This document shows, one piece after another, positions 1 through 7,924 of a stretch of DNA of 31,551 nucleotides. This DNA is from a virus. Position 1 is the first letter of the stretch, and each line of letters begins with the position of its first letter. The notes under the pieces were generated by a model. It was not told where the DNA came from. It worked only from the letters and a program-made list of their open reading frames with translations, and did not search any database. The position numbers were made by a program, and so were the translations under genes. The DNA is taken from positions 1 through 31,551 of the IMG/VR virus record IMGVR_UViG_3300011440_000048. One strand, given 5' to 3'.

Positions 1-50
1 AAGCTAGCATCGTAGTGCAAGATATTGGACCGTCAGGAGCACCAGTATGA
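1..50 (+). CDS. C-terminal end of an upstream gene (partial)
   Basis: A frame open from the window edge ends in TGA at 48-50 and reads ...QDIGPSGAPV-stop. The stop overlaps the ATG of the next gene as ATGA, the same coupling used throughout this operon. This makes a real upstream gene likely, probably another tail or appendage protein given its position. Only about 15 residues are visible, so no function can be assigned. Confidence 0.5.
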   Translation, partial: ASIVVQDIGPSGAPV

Positions 51-2197
51 CAACTAAAACTGTCGGTGGAACTGTCAGGGATATTACCGGGACTCCAATT
101 GAGAACGCTGAAATCAGAATTCACCTGCTTACGCAGGTCGCGTTCAGGACGGTAGATGATTCTTCAGTTGTTACTGATTTGACACTCTTTACGGCCGCGG
201 ATGGAACTTGGTCGGCCACGATAGAATGCAACGATACAATCACGCCTACCGGGACGTTGTATGAAGTCAAGGAAGATTACGCTTTCGGCGGATGGAAGAC
301 ATATCTAATTCAAGTTCTAAGCTCTCTCCCTGTAGGAACTAATCAGGTTCTAGATCTAATTATTCCTGAAATGTCCCCTGTAGGGATTGTTAACGCATTT
401 CTTACACAAGCATTAGCAGACACTTTATACGAACCCCTCGGAGGAGGTGGAGGAGGTGGTCCAGTCGTGACTGAATACACTGAAGACGATGTTGCCCCAG
501 CAAATCCAACTGGGCCAACAGTTATAGCAATTCGAGCAGATTCTTTATCTGCTCAAGGTTCTGATGGTGACTGGGTTGCGCTACGGGCAACAGCTAATGG
601 AGAACTTTATGTCAAGGTCGTTGATTCTATCAATGTTCTTGGCCCATTAACAGATGCTCAGCTTAGAGCTACGCCTATACCTATTTCTGGAGCTTTGACC
701 GACGCACAACTAAGGGCTACGCCAGTACCAGTTACGGGCGGCGGCGGAGGTACTGAATACACAGAAGGTGCTACAGATGCAACTATTACTGGGCAAGCAA
801 TGCTCTGGGAAGATACAGCAGACACTCTTCGAGCAATTTCCGCAGCAAAACCCCTCCCTGTAGGAATTATAGGTACTGTTCCGACTTCTGGTCCTCTAAC
901 AGATGCTCAACTTCGAGCAGTAGCGGTTCCAGTATCATTAGCATCTATTCCCTCCCATTCAATTGATGAGCTTCCCACAGCAGCGGCTCTTGCAGATAAT
1001 ACTGCAAACCCGACAACTACATCTATTGGAGCGCTTCAATTAGTTTTTGATGGAGCAACTTGGGATCGTGCAACTCAAGCATTAACTGATACTCAGTTGC
1101 GTGCTACTGCTGTTCCAGTATCCGGTCCACTTACGGATATACAATTAAGAGCAACCCCAGTTCCTGTAACTGGTGGCGGTGGCGGAACTGAATATACAGA
1201 GGATGCAGTAACTCCTGCTGATCCTGTTGGAACAACAGTTATGATGCGTAGAGATGATTCTCGCACCGCTGCTGTTTCAGCGAATGGTGATTGGATTGCA
1301 TCTCATGGAACTTCAAGTGGTTCATTGTGGGTTGCTGGTGATCCTGATTTTCCATTTAGTGTTGCTGGCCAGCTTGAAGGGTACGAAAATACTGACCTTC
1401 CGCAAGCCGCTGGCCTGGTCGGGATTTCTGCGAGAGCTTCTGCGGCGGCTCCTGCTGATGTTTCGGCTGACGGGGATCAAATTCAAATCTGGACCACAAG
1501 AAAGGGTGCTGTAAATATTGCAGACGCCGGTGGCTCTATTACAGTTGATGGAACTGTTGCAGTTTCCGGTGCTATTGATACTGAACTTCCAACAGCGGCC
1601 GCTCTTGCAGATAATATGGCTAATCCAACTGCTCCCGCAGTTGCCGGGCATAATATGGTTTGGGATGGAGCAACTTGGGATAGACAAGTCCCGCCCCTTA
1701 CAGATACGCAACTGCGTGCTTCGGCAGTTCCGGTTTCTTTAGCATCGGTTCCATCTCACGCTATTGATGAGTTACCCGCTGCCGCAGCATTAGCTGATGC
1801 TACAGCAAACCCGACTACAACTTCAGTTGGTGTAGAGAATCTTCTCTTCAATGGAACAACTTGGGACCGCGTGCGAGGAAGCATTGCTAATGGGATGCTG
1901 GTCGATATTTCTCGTCAACCAAGTTCTACTTCTGCCACAGTTACTCAGGTTGCGGTTTCTACTACAAGCGCTCAGTTGCAAGCTTCTAATGCTGCCCGAA
2001 AGGGATTGGCTATTTTCAACGATGCTGCTACGGTTCTTTTTGTGAAGTTTGGAACAACCGCATCTGGAACATCGTTGACAGTAAAGATTCCAGCGGCAGC
2101 AGTTTATGAAATTCCAGGAGCAGCAGGAATGTATACTGGACGAGTGGATGGAATCCTTGCTTCTGGAACTGGTAATGCATATGTCACGGAGTGGTAA
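47..2197 (+). CDS. Repeat-containing tail fibre/appendage protein
   Basis: 716 residues. Residues 1-90 (VGGTVRDITGTPIENAEI...) look like a carboxypeptidase-regulatory/Ig-like beta-sandwich. After a poly-Gly linker near residue 132, the protein is built from a recurring unit LTD[ATI]QLRA[TSV]xVPV[ST], present six times (DNA near 647, 691, 897, 1081, 1131, 1696). The units are separated by GGGGG-TEYTE segments and by a second repeat of the form IDELPxAAALAD.xANPT...WDR. The last ~85 residues are a beta-rich domain without repeats (AARKGLAIFNDAATVLFVKF...). LTDAQLRA-type repeats are known from virion-associated tail proteins of many phages, and the function here is inferred from that. It is the first complete gene of the late block and is coupled to genes on both sides (ATGA before, TAATG after). 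The repeat number may vary between relatives. Confidence 0.75.
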   Translation: MTTKTVGGTVRDITGTPIENAEIRIHLLTQVAFRTVDDSSVVTDLTLFTAADGTWSATIECNDTITPTGTLYEVKEDYAFGGWKTYLIQVLSSLPVGTNQVLDLIIPEMSPVGIVNAFLTQALADTLYEPLGGGGGGGPVVTEYTEDDVAPANPTGPTVIAIRADSLSAQGSDGDWVALRATANGELYVKVVDSINVLGPLTDAQLRATPIPISGALTDAQLRATPVPVTGGGGGTEYTEGATDATITGQAMLWEDTADTLRAISAAKPLPVGIIGTVPTSGPLTDAQLRAVAVPVSLASIPSHSIDELPTAAALADNTANPTTTSIGALQLVFDGATWDRATQALTDTQLRATAVPVSGPLTDIQLRATPVPVTGGGGGTEYTEDAVTPADPVGTTVMMRRDDSRTAAVSANGDWIASHGTSSGSLWVAGDPDFPFSVAGQLEGYENTDLPQAAGLVGISARASAAAPADVSADGDQIQIWTTRKGAVNIADAGGSITVDGTVAVSGAIDTELPTAAALADNMANPTAPAVAGHNMVWDGATWDRQVPPLTDTQLRASAVPVSLASVPSHAIDELPAAAALADATANPTTTSVGVENLLFNGTTWDRVRGSIANGMLVDISRQPSSTSATVTQVAVSTTSAQLQASNAARKGLAIFNDAATVLFVKFGTTASGTSLTVKIPAAAVYEIPGAAGMYTGRVDGILASGTGNAYVTEW

Positions 2198-2382
2198 TGC
2201 CCCGATTAGATACTCAACATTGGCTCACAGCCCCAGGAGATACTTGGGCCAATGTAGCTAGTCAGGTAGGAGTCTCCCACCAACAATTAGGTCGAGCTAA
2301 CAACATTACTGTTACAGGACCTAATACTCCTGCCTTAAGTACGAATGACCGAGTAATCCATATCCCTTTAGTGGGTCCGTGA
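2197..2382 (+). CDS. LysM-domain-only small protein
   Basis: 61 residues from the ATG at 2197, which overlaps the upstream stop as TAATG. A GTG two codons earlier is possible but less attractive. Residues ~9-59 are a near-complete LysM fold: HWLTAPGDTWANVAS, then VGVSHQQLGRANNI, ending L.TNDRVIHIP. LysM domains bind N-acetylglucosamine-containing polymers such as peptidoglycan. There is no catalytic domain, signal peptide or membrane segment, so it could be a virion wall-binding tip or a separate targeting subunit for the lysins encoded just downstream. The LysM call is fairly firm. The role is inference from its place between fibre and lysin genes. Confidence 0.7.
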   Translation: MPRLDTQHWLTAPGDTWANVASQVGVSHQQLGRANNITVTGPNTPALSTNDRVIHIPLVGP

Positions 2383-3092
2383 TGACGGTAGCGGTAGCTG
2401 AACAAACACGAGGATATAACCCTGCCGATGCGACAGTTTATGCTGTTGGGTCTAATACTCCACCTGCTAGTTCTTTTCTAGTTCTATTTACTGCTACTCG
2501 TCACGCTACAACTGCTCCTGCCAGTACGCCTGTTAATGCTTACGGTGGAACCTGGGTAGAATTAATTGGAGAGCAAGTTGATGGAATTACAGCAATTGGC
2601 GCCTGGGGGTTACAATGTTCGGCTTCACCCGGAACTGCCGGGTTTAACGTTAATATTGATGGCGGAATCACTGCAATTGGTTTTTCTCATTCTCTACTCG
2701 CTTGTACCGGACACGATCCATCGGGAACAGTTGTTCAAGCAGTTGTAGGGCCTACAGGAACAACCTCGGGGACTTCTTCTATTACATTCCCCTCTCTAGG
2801 TTCTGCTACAGATGCTCTCTTAACGTATCATATTCACAGAGGTAATACTGCTTCTACTTCAGAAGCCGGTTGGACAGGTGGAACATCTCATCAGGACACT
2901 GGACCTAATCATGGGGGCCGGGCAGAGTGGCGAACAGATAGATCCGATTTAACTGCCACGATGACTTTTACTTCTGTTCGTTGGCAGACGATTGGAGTCC
3001 AAATTAAAGAACTAGTCTCTGGCGTAGCACCCAAGTTATATGTTCCTCTTGTTCGCAGAAACCACCTAGGACAAATGACAGGGAGGGCTTAG
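2382..3092 (+). CDS. Beta-rich virion/appendage protein, unknown
   Basis: 236 residues from ATG 2382, overlapping the previous stop by one base; GTG 2379 directly before it is an alternative. The composition is rich in Thr, Ser, Gly and Ala with alternating hydrophobic stretches (PPASSFLVLFTATRH, GFSHSLLACTGHDPSG, SVRWQTIGVQIKEL), typical of an all-beta phage surface protein. No signal peptide or membrane segment. The C-terminus is basic (VPLVRRNHLGQMTGRA). I do not recognise a named family. Its position inside the tail/lysis segment suggests a virion component or carbohydrate-contacting accessory. Confidence 0.6.
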   Translation: MTVAVAEQTRGYNPADATVYAVGSNTPPASSFLVLFTATRHATTAPASTPVNAYGGTWVELIGEQVDGITAIGAWGLQCSASPGTAGFNVNIDGGITAIGFSHSLLACTGHDPSGTVVQAVVGPTGTTSGTSSITFPSLGSATDALLTYHIHRGNTASTSEAGWTGGTSHQDTGPNHGGRAEWRTDRSDLTATMTFTSVRWQTIGVQIKELVSGVAPKLYVPLVRRNHLGQMTGRA

Positions 3093-3227
3093 ATGGACCC
3101 CACTCATAAAGAACTCGAAGCCGAATTGGAAGAGATGTGGACGCAAGTGACAGAACTTGCTTCTACGCCCGAAGGGCTTCAAATGATGGAAGAAGAGCGG
3201 GATAAATATCAGGAGCATGATCAATAA
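3093..3227 (+). CDS. Small acidic helical protein (44 aa)
   Basis: The ATG at 3093 follows the upstream TAG immediately, and the TAA at 3225-3227 overlaps the next ATG as TAATG. The 44-residue product (MDPTHKELEAELEEMWTQV..., ending EEERDKYQEHDQ) is strongly acidic and predicted helical or coiled-coil. Exact tiling between two genes, with no gap on either side, is the main argument that it is translated. Function unknown. Confidence 0.65.
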   Translation: MDPTHKELEAELEEMWTQVTELASTPEGLQMMEEERDKYQEHDQ

Positions 3228-3841
3228 TGCCCCGAATAATTACTAGACAAGAGGGCGGTATTGTCCCCCTCACGCATACAACTGCAAGAGTTCAGCGTCC
3301 TTCGATGTGGCTGTTAGTTCACCATGTAGGAGAATGTTCTGGAACTCCCCGCTCGGGTTGGTCTGATGCTCAACATATGGCAGCATTACAATCGTATGCT
3401 AAGAATGTTGGGAAGACTTGGGAATACAATTATGTCATAACCGCTCCGAATTATTACATTTGGGAGATGGGCGGCGAATTTCAGGCTGCTCATTGCTTGA
3501 ATGCTAATTCTTGGTCCTATGGCGTGCAGTTCAATATTACGAACTGTAATCAACCAACTCAGGGTTGGATGGATTCATTCAGGTGGCTGAGACAAGAATT
3601 GGTGAATAGGGGGCAGCTTCACCCAAATCATCAAGTTGCTCCCCATTATCGTATGCGCTCTACAGGATGCTGCGCTCCTGAATTAGCGGAGAATCCGCGT
3701 GGAGGTTGGAATTCGCCTACCGGACAGGGAGCATTAGGAAATGTTCGGCCAGAACTCTTAGTTCCTTGGACTGAATTTCCTCCGCCCCCTGTTCCTGAGC
3801 CAAAGAAGCCACACGAAGATGATGACGGTGGTGGATGGTAA
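3227..3841 (+). CDS. Endolysin: N-acetylmuramoyl-L-alanine amidase (Amidase_2/PGRP fold)
   Basis: 204 residues. The predicted role is to cleave the amide bond between N-acetylmuramic acid and L-Ala of peptidoglycan. The Amidase_2 core is visible: LLVHHVG with zinc-ligand candidate H32 or H33, then YNYVITAPNYYIWEMG (residues 67-82), AAHCLNANSWSYGVQF (87-102), and APHYRMRSTGCCAP with ligand candidates H140 and C148. A Pro-rich segment and an acidic/Gly tail (PEPKKPHEDDDGGGW) end the protein. It has no wall-binding domain of its own; a LysM-only protein and a second lysin are encoded next door. There is no signal peptide, so export depends on a holin. The family call is strong and substrate details are inferred. 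Confidence 0.85.
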   Translation: MPRIITRQEGGIVPLTHTTARVQRPSMWLLVHHVGECSGTPRSGWSDAQHMAALQSYAKNVGKTWEYNYVITAPNYYIWEMGGEFQAAHCLNANSWSYGVQFNITNCNQPTQGWMDSFRWLRQELVNRGQLHPNHQVAPHYRMRSTGCCAPELAENPRGGWNSPTGQGALGNVRPELLVPWTEFPPPPVPEPKKPHEDDDGGGW

Positions 3842-3842
3842 T

Positions 3843-4823
3843 ATGCCCCACGTCTTTGATTATTCAACGGGTCGCCCAAATCATGCAACACTTGTTTTAG
3901 TTGGAGCACTTGGTGTCTGCCGTTATTTGTCGAAGCACGGAGTCGATCAATCACGATGGGCGTTTAACGACGCAAAACGTATTCGCCCACCCGAATATGA
4001 ATCTCTTGAAGCGCACAGAATTCCTATCACACTTAATTGTCAGGTAGACAAAGCTGATTGGCAGGGTGGTTATTCACGGGGAGTAGAACACGGCCGAATG
4101 GCTTTGGCACAATGTCGTGAATTAGGTCATCCTCTTTCTCGGCCAGTTATTTTCACTGTGCAGGATTCAGGAATTCCATCTAGTAGTCTTCATCTGGCCG
4201 TCGAATATATGCACGGATGTATGGACGGCAACGAACGTGGACCGCAGCCTCTCTATGGCGGCACCACAGTTATCAATGCGTGTGTTGAAGCAGGATACGC
4301 AACATGGGGATGGTTACCCGAGGATGCAACATCGTGGTCACCAAAACCAAGCCCCTATATAAGACTTGTTCAGCACGGTAGTAAGTCTTACCCGCAACTA
4401 GGTGTCCCTTATGATGAAAACACCCCACTTCACGAAGATTGGGGACAGTACCCACTACCATCAATCCCTCCGAAGGAGGAAATAATGGCATTCCTATCAA
4501 AGAACGTAGCAGGTTCGCCTATTGTTGTGGCGGCAGATTGCAGTAGCTGGTTTTACGCTTCTGCTGAATTAGCCGGTGCGCTGACAAAGGCAGGCTACGA
4601 GACAGTTCCGATGCTGCAATCAGACATTGATCGAATTCCTTATGTTCATAGTCTTACGCACGCTCTAATCGCTGCCGTACTACACGCTGCGGACAATGTA
4701 GACTTTACACTTACTCCTGAACAAATTCAGGTAATTGCGGATAGTGTCCAGATTGGAGATGCACAACTGGCAGCAATCGCTAAGGCAGTAGCGGACGAAG
4801 ATCACAGGAGGTCGTCAGAATAA
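3843..4823 (+). CDS. Second lysin: Rv2525c-like (DUF1906) glycoside-hydrolase-like protein
   Basis: 326 residues from ATG 3843, one base after the amidase stop; an in-frame ATG at 3819 would overlap the amidase and is less likely. Residues ~3-200 match the DUF1906/Rv2525c TIM-barrel pattern: HVFDYSTGRPN with D6, GVCRYLS, the strand VIFTVQDSG (102-110), PLYGGTTVI (137-145) and the late RLVQHG (174-179). This family is GH25-like and occurs in actinobacterial secreted proteins and phage lysins. Hydrolysis of a wall glycan is inferred, not shown. Residues ~215-326 are a distinct C-terminal region with its own strong ribosome-binding site and start (see 4485-4823). The amidase/DUF1906 pair replaces the usual single modular lysin. 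Confidence 0.75.
   Translation: MPHVFDYSTGRPNHATLVLVGALGVCRYLSKHGVDQSRWAFNDAKRIRPPEYESLEAHRIPITLNCQVDKADWQGGYSRGVEHGRMALAQCRELGHPLSRPVIFTVQDSGIPSSSLHLAVEYMHGCMDGNERGPQPLYGGTTVINACVEAGYATWGWLPEDATSWSPKPSPYIRLVQHGSKSYPQLGVPYDENTPLHEDWGQYPLPSIPPKEEIMAFLSKNVAGSPIVVAADCSSWFYASAELAGALTKAGYETVPMLQSDIDRIPYVHSLTHALIAAVLHAADNVDFTLTPEQIQVIADSVQIGDAQLAAIAKAVADEDHRRSSE
4473..4479 (+). promoter_or_regulatory. Internal Shine-Dalgarno AAGGAGG inside the lysin gene
   Basis: AAGGAGG lies five bases before an in-frame ATG at 4485 within the DUF1906 lysin. Both the match to anti-SD and the spacing are close to ideal and better than those of most true gene starts in this window. It probably directs internal initiation. 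Confidence 0.6.
4485..4823 (+). CDS. Internal-start product: C-terminal domain of the DUF1906 lysin
   Basis: An in-frame ATG at 4485 (codon 215 of the 326-codon lysin) follows an excellent SD and would yield a 112-residue protein starting MAFLSKNVAGSP. It contains an N-terminal half with alternating hydrophobic segments (IVVAADCSSWFYASAELAGAL) and a C-terminal helical part (FTLTPEQIQVIADS, then AIAKAVADE). Secondary in-frame translation of the binding domain is documented for some other phage endolysins, where the short product assembles with the full-length enzyme. That analogy is inference here. Alternatively, the site is a relic of a gene fusion. The next gene's SD (4806-4811) sits within the last codons. 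Confidence 0.5.
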   Translation: MAFLSKNVAGSPIVVAADCSSWFYASAELAGALTKAGYETVPMLQSDIDRIPYVHSLTHALIAAVLHAADNVDFTLTPEQIQVIADSVQIGDAQLAAIAKAVADEDHRRSSE

Positions 4824-5363
4824 ATGGCAGAAATGGCGGAAGGGTTAACGGGTTTAACCCCTGTACCTGATCCTACTGTTCTTACAACTCAGCAACTCCT
4901 TCGAGAGATGGCGAAGCAGGATGCTTCTCTTCAAAAAGAATTGACTGCTTTCCATCAGCTGATGGATGAGAAGTTTAGATCAGTAGATCAGCAACTTCAA
5001 CTTGTTGAACGGCAAAGAGTTGAACAAAAATCAGATACGAAGGCGGCTGTTGATGCCGCCTTGACGGCTCAGAAGGAAGCTGTTAAAGAACAGACTACAG
5101 CTACAGACAAGGCGATTGAGAAGACGGAGAAGGGAACAAACGAGCAACTGAAACAAATTACAATCAATTTCAATGCTAGTATGACTAATCTTCAAGATAT
5201 TATTAATGATGTGAAGGAGAGATTAACTAAGATAGAATCTTTCAGAATCGGTGATTCTGAAAACAAATCTGGTAATCAAGCGACAGCGGCAATTGCTGTC
5301 TTAGGGGCATCTCTATTAGTTTCTATTGTCGCAGTAGTTATCACTTTAATTTTAAGGGGGTGA
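4824..5363 (+). CDS. Coiled-coil protein with C-terminal membrane anchor (lysis cassette)
   Basis: 179 residues, starting directly after the lysin stop with SD AGGAGG at 4806-4811. Residues ~20-140 are highly charged, Gln-rich heptad-like helix (LLREMAKQDASLQKEL, VDQQLQLVERQRVEQKSD, LQDIINDVKERLTKIESF). Residues 153-177 form one hydrophobic transmembrane helix (AAIAVLGASLLVSIVAVVIT) followed by LILRG. No signal peptide. The topology (long cytoplasmic coiled coil, C-terminal anchor) and the position between lysins and holin-like genes suggest a lysis accessory such as a holin partner or spanin-like protein. The sequence does not identify a family. Confidence 0.7.
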   Translation: MAEMAEGLTGLTPVPDPTVLTTQQLLREMAKQDASLQKELTAFHQLMDEKFRSVDQQLQLVERQRVEQKSDTKAAVDAALTAQKEAVKEQTTATDKAIEKTEKGTNEQLKQITINFNASMTNLQDIINDVKERLTKIESFRIGDSENKSGNQATAAIAVLGASLLVSIVAVVITLILRG

Positions 5364-5364
5364 A

Positions 5365-5499
5365 ATGCGTAGTGTTCCGTCAGCAGTATGGATCGTTCTT
5401 GCTGTAATCGTAGCTCTGATCCTGTTCTTCTGGTTCCTTCCGATGGTTTTCGGAGGGGACGGAATCAACAATGGTACAGTAACAACACTTCTACTTTAA
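5365..5499 (+). CDS. Small single-pass membrane protein (44 aa), holin-like candidate
   Basis: ATG 5365 is preceded by a purine-rich AAGGGGG site, and the TAA is at 5497-5499. The product begins MRSVPSAVWIVLAVIVALIL and continues as one long transmembrane helix (residues 7-29), followed by a short Gly/Asn/Thr tail. It sits between two other membrane-protein genes and its stop overlaps the SD of the next gene. Size and topology fit a small holin or antiholin. No family is recognisable. Confidence 0.7.
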   Translation: MRSVPSAVWIVLAVIVALILFFWFLPMVFGGDGINNGTVTTLLL

Positions 5500-5508
5500 G
5501 GAGAGCAA

Positions 5509-5706
5509 ATGTTTAGTGCATATTGGAAAGCCATTGCCGCAGCAGTAGTCGCTGCTGCCGGTACAATTGCCGCTGTTTGGCAGGCTGCTCTTAGTGATGA
5601 CACGATTTCTTCGGACGAGTGGGGACTGATTGTTTCCGCTGTGATTACCGGAGTTGTTTCGGTCGTTGCTGTTTGGGCCGCTAGGAATAAGCCTGTAACT
5701 GAATAA
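5509..5706 (+). CDS. Holin-like protein with two membrane segments
   Basis: 65 residues, SD AAGGAG at 5498-5503. Two hydrophobic helices, residues ~6-26 (WKAIAAAVVAAAGTIAAVWQA) and ~40-58 (LIVSAVITGVVSVVAVWAA), are joined by a short acidic loop (LSDDTISSDEW). The tail is basic. This arrangement resembles the small two-TM holins found next to lysins in actinobacteriophages. It would form membrane lesions that let the amidase and DUF1906 lysin reach the wall. The stop overlaps the terminase start (TAATG). Confidence 0.75.
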   Translation: MFSAYWKAIAAAVVAAAGTIAAVWQAALSDDTISSDEWGLIVSAVITGVVSVVAVWAARNKPVTE

Positions 5707-7202
5707 TGCCTAGAAAAGCAGCCCCCATAACATTTGAGACAGTAGCCGCTTCGCTCGTTCAAAGTTTGCGGAATGCTGTTCAACGTCCATCAATATTTGG
5801 ATATCATCCGATGGATCACCAGATTCAGTTCCATAAGTCTCCTGCTAAGGGCAGAAGCTTCATTGGAGGTAACCGATCTGGGAAAACTGTCGGCGGGGCT
5901 ACTGAGAGTACCTGGTTCTTGACCGGGAAGCATCCATATCAAGAAACACCGGAACCCCCTGTTCGTTTACGGGGGGTTTCGGCTGACTGGCCCCATGGTT
6001 TGCTTCAAATCATGCTTCCAGAACTAGCGAAATGGATCCCGCCATCTTTTCTTGTTAACGGATCTTGGGAAGATTCCTATAATAAGGCGGAAAAGGTCTT
6101 GACCCTAGATAATGGGTCCACAATGGACTTCCCTACGCACGAAATGCCTCTAATCAAGCACGCTGGGACAAGTAGGCACGCTATTTGGTTCGACGAAGAG
6201 CCGCCGAAGGCGATATTTAACGAAAATATGGCTCGTCTGATTGATACCGGTGGAAAATGGTGGCTAACAGAAACTCCGGTGGAAGGTATGACCTGGGTAT
6301 ATGACGACATTTACTTAAAGGCCCGAACGGACCCTAATATGTTCGTCATTGAAGTCTCAATGGACGACAATACGTATCTTTCGACGAACGAAATTGATAT
6401 GCTTGTCAGTCTTATGGATGATGAAGAGAAACAAGCTCGGCGAGCAGGCAAGTTCGTTCAGATAGGCGGATTGATCTACAAGCAGTTCGGTCCGGGGTGT
6501 ATTATTCCTCCCCTCCCTGTAGAAAGTGAAGAATTTACGTCCATGCTTAAGCATTGGACCTTCTTTAACGGAGTTGACCATGGGTACAATAATCCTACCG
6601 CTTGGTTATGGGCTGCGGTATCAGGAGATGGTGTTGTTATTGTGTTTGACGAGCACTACGCTAGCGGTATGTTGGTTAAGGACCACGCTGAAATCGTCAA
6701 AGAAACGAACCGAAAGTGGGGAATAGAGCCTCTCTATAATGTAGGCGATCCTTCAATGTCTCAGACGAATCCCCTCACAGGAACTTCGGTGCAAATTGAA
6801 TATACGCTCGCAGGTGTTCCGGTCATCTCAGGAAATAACGATGTTGATGTGGGACTGCAAGTCGTGGCGTCAGCTTTCAAGAATCATCAATTGTTCTTCA
6901 CACAAAATTGTGAGAAAGCCATTTGGGAACATGGCCGTTACAGATGGGCGACTTACTCTAACAAGGTGCTCGCGGAAAAGCGGAATGTGCAAGAGAAGCC
7001 CAACAAAAAGGACGATCATTGCTGTGACACGCTCCGTTATATGATGTGTTCTCGTCCTGAGCATATAGAGAAAGTTAAGCAGAACCTAGACAATCTTCGT
7101 GGACTTGCCCCATCTTTACCTCCCGACGGGGTTAGATATGACAACGTCCATGAAGAAGAGCTAGTTAGTTATTCAGACCCTTGGGTCGGATCGGAGTTTT
7201 AA
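5706..7202 (+). CDS. terL: Terminase large subunit (packaging ATPase/nuclease)
   Basis: 498 residues, normal length for TerL. ATPase domain: Walker A GGNRSGKT at residues 54-61, Walker B IWFDEEP at 160-166, and a coupling-motif-like LTETP at 187-191. RNase H-like nuclease domain: GVDHGYNNPTAW (D291), IVFDEHY (acidic pair 315-316), VGDPS (D348) and KKDDHCCDTLRYMM (D436, D437, D441), giving a full set of acidic residues for metal binding. It motors DNA into the prohead through the portal encoded at 7984-9936. No recognisable small subunit lies beside it. Start ATG 5706 overlaps the holin stop. Confidence 0.93.
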   Translation: MPRKAAPITFETVAASLVQSLRNAVQRPSIFGYHPMDHQIQFHKSPAKGRSFIGGNRSGKTVGGATESTWFLTGKHPYQETPEPPVRLRGVSADWPHGLLQIMLPELAKWIPPSFLVNGSWEDSYNKAEKVLTLDNGSTMDFPTHEMPLIKHAGTSRHAIWFDEEPPKAIFNENMARLIDTGGKWWLTETPVEGMTWVYDDIYLKARTDPNMFVIEVSMDDNTYLSTNEIDMLVSLMDDEEKQARRAGKFVQIGGLIYKQFGPGCIIPPLPVESEEFTSMLKHWTFFNGVDHGYNNPTAWLWAAVSGDGVVIVFDEHYASGMLVKDHAEIVKETNRKWGIEPLYNVGDPSMSQTNPLTGTSVQIEYTLAGVPVISGNNDVDVGLQVVASAFKNHQLFFTQNCEKAIWEHGRYRWATYSNKVLAEKRNVQEKPNKKDDHCCDTLRYMMCSRPEHIEKVKQNLDNLRGLAPSLPPDGVRYDNVHEEELVSYSDPWVGSEF

Positions 7203-7412
7203 ATGTCGAAGGTTGTTCTTGTAGTAAATGGTAAAGAGACAAAGGTTGGAGATTTTGATACTCTCCAGCGAGTTCTTGTTGCTGGTTCTACGGGCCAGGC
7301 TCAGTATCGACTTGATCCTTTGCAGGATTCTCTTGTGAAGATTGTTGTTGATGGCGAAGAGGGCGTAGTCGATCGAGACCGTGAGGCAGTAGAGGCGGCT
7401 GCGAAGAAGTGA
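7203..7412 (+). CDS. Small protein between terminase and portal, unknown
   Basis: 69 residues, ATG directly after the terminase stop with GGAG upstream. It starts MSKVVLVVNGKETKVGDF and ends in an acidic/Ala helix (DRDREAVEAAAKK). An alternating beta pattern (KVVLVVNG, LVKIVVDGEEGVV) suggests a small beta-sheet protein. The stop overlaps the next start as GTGA. No family recognised. Confidence 0.65.
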   Translation: MSKVVLVVNGKETKVGDFDTLQRVLVAGSTGQAQYRLDPLQDSLVKIVVDGEEGVVDRDREAVEAAAKK

Positions 7413-7924
7413 TTACTAATCCCGTAGTCGAACAAATCCCCACTAGGCTGCCGGGAACCTGTGCAAGTTGCGGAGCGGCTAGTTCTTCTCCAAGAGAATG
7501 GTTCCTAGATACAGATATCGATTATTTTGATACGCCGTTATACGCTATCATTCTTTGCGATATCTGTTTTGACCTCCTGGCTAACACTTGTGGGTATATC
7601 AAGAAGGGCGAAGAAGTAGAGCAGTACCACAAGAGAATTGCCGAATTGGAGGCAGAACTACATGAACACAGAGACGCTAGTCGTGCTATTGATTTGCTCG
7701 GTTTTGATAGCGAGCGTATCAATAACCTCCTTGCTGACTGTGCGGACGATGTACCGCAAGTCGATGGAAATGCTGACGAATCTGGCCCAAAGAAGCGAGC
7801 AAGAACGAGAGCGACTTCTCAATCGTCAGGACGAAAGGGAGAAGGACTTTCTGAATCGTCTGATGACGAAGGAATGGCAATCGTACGCTCAACTAGGGAC
7901 GAACCAGTCAGGCTCAATCTCTGA
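7409..7924 (+). CDS. Zinc-ribbon-like protein with coiled coil; 3' half shared with another frame
   Basis: GTG start at 7409 overlaps the upstream stop (GTGA). 171 residues if read to the TGA at 7922-7924. Residues ~17-56 contain two Cys pairs (CASCG and CDIC), a typical four-cysteine zinc site. A coiled coil follows (EVEQYHKRIAELEAELHEH), then a polar Ser/Arg/Gly-rich tail with little predicted structure (KKRARTRATSQSSGRKGEG). The tail coincides with the overlapping +1-frame gene at 7662-7991. The N-terminal zinc site looks real. The C-terminal 87 residues may be tolerated overprint. Function unknown; genomic position suggests a packaging or head-assembly accessory. Confidence 0.55.
   Translation: MITNPVVEQIPTRLPGTCASCGAASSSPREWFLDTDIDYFDTPLYAIILCDICFDLLANTCGYIKKGEEVEQYHKRIAELEAELHEHRDASRAIDLLGFDSERINNLLADCADDVPQVDGNADESGPKKRARTRATSQSSGRKGEGLSESSDDEGMAIVRSTRDEPVRLNL

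Noticed and set aside
1254-2045. Short plus-strand frames inside the repeat-rich tail gene
   Set aside because: These are Leu/Gln-rich shadow frames generated by the repeats, without ribosome sites and fully inside a well-supported gene.
7203-7412. Small gene after terL as the small terminase subunit
   Set aside because: It is beta-rich with no helix-turn-helix, and it follows rather than precedes terL. Nothing in the sequence supports TerS.
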